A DNA stretch of 64,000 nt from Gordonia jinghuaiqii (GTDB taxonomy: Bacteria > Actinomycetota > Actinomycetes > Mycobacteriales > Mycobacteriaceae), in the NCBI RefSeq assembly GCF_014041935.1, contig NZ_CP059491.1, forward strand, positions 5,120,114 through 5,184,113, given 5' to 3'. The notes beneath the pieces were generated by a model. It was not told the origin of the DNA, did no database searches, and saw only the letters and a list, made by a program, of their open reading frames with translations. Shown here piece after piece: positions 60,556-64,000 of the stretch. Position 1 is the stretch's first letter; each line of letters starts with the position of its first letter. A program made the position numbers and the translations under genes.

Positions 60556-61284
60556 CTATCCGGGAAGGACGACCACGCGGCGCTTGGGCTCGACGCCCTC
60601 GCTTTCACTGACTACACCGTCGACGCCTGCGACGGCATCGTGGACGATCTTGCGCTCGAACGGCGTCATCGGATCCAGAGCCTCGCGCTCACCTGACGAC
60701 AAGACGCGTTCGGCTACCTCGCGACCCAGACGGGCCAAGCGGTCCCGGCGATCGGCTCGCCACCGAGCGATGTCCAGCATGAGCCGGCTGCGTTCACCGG
60801 TCGCCTGCTGGACGGCGAGTCGGGTCAGTTCCTGCAGTGCGTCGAGGATCTCGCCCTTGCGTCCGACGAGCTTGGTGAGATCGTCGCCGCCGTCGATGCT
60901 GACGATTGCGCGGTCGCCGTCCACGTCGAGGTCGATGTCGCCGTCGAAGTCGAGGACGTCGAGAAGCTGCTCGAGGTAGTCGCCCGCGATCTCACCCTCT
61001 TCGACGAGACGATCCTCGTCATCCTCATCGTCGGCGTCTTCGTCCTCGGCGTCGGCGTCGTCGTCCTCGTCTTCGGCGTCGTCCTCGGCGTCGTCCTCTT
61101 GATCGTCGGACGCGTCCTCGACCGAATCATCGGCGTCGGCATCCGCACCCGCGACCGGGTTCTCGACGCCGGTGGCGTCGGTCCCCTCGGCAGCCTCGGT
61201 GGCGGTCTCGGGCTGGGTTTCGGCGGCGGCCTCGGCCGGCACCTCGGATTCCGTACCGGTTTGAGTTGCAGTCTCTGCTGTCAT
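60556..61284 (-). CDS. jag: Jag/KhpB-like R3H-domain RNA-binding protein (Rv3920c-like)
   Basis: A protein of 242 residues. An acidic N-terminal half (about 1-95) holds an Asp/Glu-rich tract of some 45 residues. A KH-type domain follows (IDLDVDGDRAIVSIDGGDDLTKLVGRKGEILDALQELTRLAVQ with the GxxG loop VGRKGE), then an R3H domain (ALDPMTPFERKIVHDAVAG). Jag proteins bind RNA together with KhpA and influence membrane-protein insertion and cell shape; the gene follows yidC in most bacteria. ATG 61284 has AGGTGA about 6 nt upstream; GTG 61293 in the same frame is the alternative. Confidence 0.88.
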   Translation of the reverse strand: MTAETATQTGTESEVPAEAAAETQPETATEAAEGTDATGVENPVAGADADADDSVEDASDDQEDDAEDDAEDEDDDADAEDEDADDEDDEDRLVEEGEIAGDYLEQLLDVLDFDGDIDLDVDGDRAIVSIDGGDDLTKLVGRKGEILDALQELTRLAVQQATGERSRLMLDIARWRADRRDRLARLGREVAERVLSSGEREALDPMTPFERKIVHDAVAGVDGVVSESEGVEPKRRVVVLPG

Positions 61285-61327
61285 CTCATTCACCTAACTG
61301 TGTGCTTCTCGAACAAGTTCTGCGCGG

Positions 61328-62563
61328 TCATCGTTTGCCGCCACGTTTGTTGCCCCGCTTGGCCGTCGACGACTGCCCGCCACGATTGTGGTTCTGCTTC
61401 TTGGTACCCGGGCCCGGGGCCGGGCGGGTCGGCTTCTGGCCCGCCTTGGGCTTGGTGCCCGGGCCGCTCTCGGCAGCGGCAGATGCAGTAGTCGACTCCG
61501 CGTCCGCGGGTGCGTCGGACGCGCCATCTGTCGTCGCGGCCGGGTCGGACTTGTCGGCCTTGGTCATCGACACACCCTTGGCCGTCGACACACCCTTGAC
61601 CTCTGACTCGGGCGACTGAACCGCGGGGGCGCCGCGCTTCTTGCGATCCGGACGTACACCAGGCTTGGGGGCGTTCGCCTTGAGCTTCTCCTGCTTGAGG
61701 AGCTTCGCCTCTTCTTCTTCCTTGGCGATGTGTCCGAAGACGATGTGCTGCTGACCGTACGTCCAGATGTTGTTGCTCATCCAGTACAGAAGGATCGCGA
61801 CGGGGAAGAACGGACCGGTGACGAGGATGCCGACGGGGAAGATGTACAGCGCGAGGTTGTTCATCATCCGGGTCTGCGGATTCTCGAGCGCCGCCTCCGG
61901 CTGGCGGGCCACCGAGGCGCGCGAGTTCATATGGGTCGCGATCGACGCGACGATCATCATCGGGACGACGACGAAGGCGATCTGAGGGCGCGTGAAGTCG
62001 ATGGGGGAGCCGGGCTCGACGAATGCCTGGAACTCGGTGGCCGGCTCGACGAGGTACGACGACAACGGCACACCGAACAGACGGGCGTCGAGGAAGTTCT
62101 GCACCTGCTCGGCGCTGAAGACGTAGTTGCCCTGCGACCGGGTCTCGGCGGCACTCATGCCGAGCTGGCCCATGCCGGTGCCCATGCGGTTGAACGAACG
62201 CAGCACGTGGAACAGACCGATGAACACGGGGATCTGGAGAAGCATCGGCAGACAGCCGAGCATCGGGTTGAACCCGTGCTCCTTCTGGAGCTTCTGCATC
62301 TCCTCGGTCATCTTGACCCGGTCCTTGGCGTACTTCTTGCGAATCGCCTGGAGCTGCGGGTTGATCTCCTGCATCTTCTTCGTGGTGCGGATCTGCTTCA
62401 CGAAGGGCTTGTAGAGAATCGCGCGCAGGGTGAACACGAGGAACACCACCGACAGCGCCCAGGCGATACCGTTGCCGCCCGGGGTGTCGGGCGTGACATG
62501 GCTGAACAGCCAATGCCAGACCCACATGATCCCGGAAACCGGGTAGTAGATGAAGTCGAGCAC
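61328..62563 (-). CDS. yidC: Membrane protein insertase YidC
   Basis: A protein of 411 residues starting at GTG 62563, GAGGGG about 10 nt upstream. Five membrane helices are visible; the insertase core has [61 protein letters not shown] and [19 protein letters not shown]. The conserved groove arginine is the R of [10 protein letters not shown] basic, low-complexity cytoplasmic tail (about 310-411; [23 protein letters not shown]) may contact the ribosome. It inserts proteins into the cytoplasmic membrane, alone or with SecYEG. The jag gene follows 43 bp downstream. Confidence 0.95.
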   Translation of the reverse strand: MLDFIYYPVSGIMWVWHWLFSHVTPDTPGGNGIAWALSVVFLVFTLRAILYKPFVKQIRTTKKMQEINPQLQAIRKKYAKDRVKMTEEMQKLQKEHGFNPMLGCLPMLLQIPVFIGLFHVLRSFNRMGTGMGQLGMSAAETRSQGNYVFSAEQVQNFLDARLFGVPLSSYLVEPATEFQAFVEPGSPIDFTRPQIAFVVVPMMIVASIATHMNSRASVARQPEAALENPQTRMMNNLALYIFPVGILVTGPFFPVAILLYWMSNNIWTYGQQHIVFGHIAKEEEEAKLLKQEKLKANAPKPGVRPDRKKRGAPAVQSPESEVKGVSTAKGVSMTKADKSDPAATTDGASDAPADAESTTASAAAESGPGTKPKAGQKPTRPAPGPGTKKQNHNRGGQSSTAKRGNKRGGKR

Positions 62564-62590
62564 GGGTCAGTTACCCCTCACTTGTTGTAC

Positions 62591-63130
62591 TCACAGGGCA
62601 CGCGTCCCGGAGGACGCGTGCTGATGGTTCCGAAGTCGATGGTCATCGCAGGCGCTCCCCGCCCCGGCTGTCTCGACGGCATCGGCTGTCCCGACGGATC
62701 CGCCGGTGCTGCCGGAACGCAGTCCACGCCACAGATCCCCGGCCAACTCGCGCAGGCCTCGGTCGGGTACCGGGTCGTATCCGGGCTTGTGCCAGGGTCC
62801 GCACTTGAGGAGGCGGACGATCGCCAGGAACGAGCCGTAGACGAATCCGTGCCGGTCGAGTGCCTCGACCGCGTATCCCGAGCAGGTCGGTTCGAACCGG
62901 CATGTCGGAAGCCGCAGCGGCGACACCCAGGTGCGGTAGAGCTCGATGAGAAAGATGACGGTGCGGCGGGGGAGGAGCTTGGCCCATTCGAGCAGCGTGG
63001 CCCCTCCGAGCAGCCGGGCCACGACGCCGGGTCGAGCGGCCGAGTCTGACGCCGGCCGACTGTGCGGCGCCGACGAGGACCTGCCGGCGGAGTCATCCAC
63101 CGACACGTCGTTCAGCTCGGCATCGGTCAT
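62591..63130 (-). CDS. yidD: Membrane protein insertion efficiency factor YidD
   Basis: A protein of 179 residues. The YidD core (about 48-120) has LIELYRTWVSPLRLPTCRFEPTCSGYAVEALDRHGFVYGSFLAIVRLLKCGPWHKPGYDPVP, with the usual cysteines. It is longer than most YidD proteins (about 80-110), having about 45 extra N-terminal and 55 extra C-terminal residues of Ser/Ala/Gly-rich sequence. ATG 63130 overlaps the rnpA stop as ATGA. It assists YidC, encoded 27 bp downstream. Confidence 0.92.
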   Translation of the reverse strand: MTDAELNDVSVDDSAGRSSSAPHSRPASDSAARPGVVARLLGGATLLEWAKLLPRRTVIFLIELYRTWVSPLRLPTCRFEPTCSGYAVEALDRHGFVYGSFLAIVRLLKCGPWHKPGYDPVPDRGLRELAGDLWRGLRSGSTGGSVGTADAVETAGAGSACDDHRLRNHQHASSGTRAL

Positions 63131-63561
63131 CGCGGCGCATCCACCCCGCGTTCGGATAGGGGCGTTCTCTGGGAGAGGTCGGTGATCCGGCGACTGGTGA
63201 ACGCCGAGCGGAGTTGACCGGCGAGGTCGTCACTCGACTTGTCCGCGGCGCTCGCGCGGGCGCGGATGACCACGTAGGTCTCATCCCGCGGGCACAGATG
63301 CCGGGTCTCGGCGAACGCCGCCCGAAGACGACGCGCGACCGCATGACGGGTGACCGCATTGCCCACGGACTTGCTCACGACCAGCCCGAGCCAGGGTCCG
63401 CCGACCATCGCTACATCGCGACGGAGGCCTCGCGCATCCGGCCATTGGGTACCGACTGCCGCCACGTGTACGGCGAAGTCACGCGAGTTCACCCGCGCAC
63501 CCGACTTGAGAGTGCGAGAGAAGTCGGATCCACGTGAGATCCGATGAGTAACCGCAGTCAT
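63127..63561 (-). CDS. rnpA: Ribonuclease P protein component
   Basis: A protein of 144 residues, a basic cofactor of the RNase P RNA in 5' processing of tRNAs. The conserved core is RISRGSDFSRTLKSGARVNSRDFAVHV, GLVVSKSVGNAVTRHAVARRLRAAF (the RNR-type signature with NAVTRHAVARRLR) and ETYVVIRARASAA. Start ATG 63561 is 46 bp after the rpmH stop; the end overlaps yidD by ATGA. Confidence 0.94.
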   Translation of the reverse strand: MTAVTHRISRGSDFSRTLKSGARVNSRDFAVHVAAVGTQWPDARGLRRDVAMVGGPWLGLVVSKSVGNAVTRHAVARRLRAAFAETRHLCPRDETYVVIRARASAADKSSDDLAGQLRSAFTSRRITDLSQRTPLSERGVDAPR

Positions 63562-63607
63562 CGATCAGCCAACCGGATCCGTCGAGGATCCGGTGAGGAG
63601 CCGACGA

Positions 63608-63751
63608 TCAGGCGGTGAGCTTCGAGCGGCCCTTGGTACGACGGCTGCTGACGATCGCACGGCCGGCGCGGGTCCGCATACGCAGACGGAAGCCGTGCAC
63701 GCGCGCGCGACGACGGTTGTTCGGCTGGAAAGTACGCTTGCCCTTGGCCAC
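63608..63751 (-). CDS. rpmH: 50S ribosomal protein L34
   Basis: A protein of 47 residues, too short to stand out by length but unmistakable: it opens [20 protein letters not shown] and ends [14 protein letters not shown] 63751 has AGGAG about 5 nt upstream (TTAGGAGTCACC). It heads the rpmH-rnpA-yidD-yidC-jag operon, transcribed away from dnaA as in most bacteria. Confidence 0.97.
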   Translation of the reverse strand: MAKGKRTFQPNNRRRARVHGFRLRMRTRAGRAIVSSRRTKGRSKLTA

Positions 63752-64000
63752 GGTGACTCCTAATGCTCCCTGTGAGCACGCCGGTTACCCGTGCGTGACC
63801 CACATGTTGTCGTTGGTCAGTTGGTCCAGGGCGGTGCCGAACTGGTGTCGGTGATGACTCGGCGAACACGAAGAATCGCCGCGCAAATCCGCTACCTGGA
63901 TGACCAGTCGAGACTACTGACACCCGGGCCTCAAATCAAACGAGGTCGTCGCGCCGCCGGAACCCTCTCCGACCAGCTGTGTTGTGGACCACATGGAAGT
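63752..64000. other. rpmH upstream region, towards dnaA
   Basis: No gene is seen in these 249 bp. In Mycobacteriales this gap separates rpmH from dnaA and holds divergent promoters. A TTGTGGACC at 63982-63990 resembles a DnaA box in two-base-off form; a full TTATCCACA-type box is not present before the window ends. Confidence 0.5.

Noticed and set aside
59408..62640. An 18-of-19-base match between 59411-59429 (GCTGATGGTGCCGAAGTCG) and 62621-62639
   Set aside because: In a 64-kb GC-rich window one such match is not far from chance, and neither copy lies in a shared structural context.
1..64000. CRISPR arrays, insertion sequences, prophage genes, rRNA and tRNA genes
   Set aside because: I saw no regularly spaced repeats, no transposase or integrase motifs, and no tRNA-like cloverleaf or rRNA sequence. 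A covariance-model scan was not available, so a small RNA could be missed.

Overview
The window looks like about 64 kb of a GC-rich actinobacterial chromosome of the order Mycobacteriales, most likely Gordonia or a close relative. It lies immediately to one side of the replication origin. The right half keeps the gene order known from Mycobacterium tuberculosis between pcnA and rpmH (Rv3907c to Rv3924c): pcnA, mutT4-like, a DUF6049 protein, murJ with a pseudokinase, sigM, its anti-sigma factor, trxB, trxA, cwlM, an Rv3916c-like gene, parB, parA, rsmG, jag, yidC, yidD, rnpA and rpmH. dnaA is expected just past base 64000. The genus call rests on synteny and on my reading of the proteins; no search was run.

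1-13200, accessory catabolic region. The tail of a flavoprotein monooxygenase and a MerR regulator come first. Two divergent operons then face each other across a 264-bp control region at 9632-9895. The minus operon runs hydantoinase/acetone-carboxylase-type HyuA, HyuB, an aryl-acid AMP ligase, a salicylyl-CoA-hydroxylase-type flavoprotein and a TetR regulator, with three successive ATGA overlaps. The plus operon runs a maleate isomerase with both expected catalytic cysteines, a VOC-fold dioxygenase-like protein, an 81-residue protein of unknown function and an alpha/beta hydrolase. Together they look like a complete but uncharacterised route from an aromatic or cyclic acid to fumarate.

13400-19200, a signalling and surface module. 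It holds an OmpR-type response regulator and sensor kinase, then a VTC (polyphosphate-polymerase fold) protein, a DUF4956 membrane protein and a membrane-anchored CotH-type kinase carrying a 51-bp triplicated repeat.

19300-39300, mixed housekeeping and accessory genes. SpoIIM-like and RDD membrane proteins (an Rv3694c/Rv3695-like pair), an acyl-CoA dehydrogenase under a perfect palindrome, TfoX-N, leuS, SdpI-like, a bile-acid-symporter-family protein, a decayed TetR/NmrA locus, a secreted CocE-type hydrolase, YqgE, an MFS transporter, an Asp-rich repeat protein, an EgtE-like PLP enzyme, glpD, TetR, a diacylglycerol-kinase-family protein and pcnA.

39400-64000, the conserved origin-proximal block. 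It is interrupted by a fatty-acid-hydroxylase/TetR pair at 46919-49223, whose hydroxylase gene is frameshifted by a 20-bp tandem duplication. Five perfect parS sites lie between 57205 and 60378, one of them inside the parA coding sequence, and a gene-poor stretch of about 2.4 kb separates rsmG from jag. Candidate sigma-factor sites fit the genes they precede: an ECF (SigM-like) site before the anti-sigma gene and a SigH/SigR-like site before trxB-trxA.
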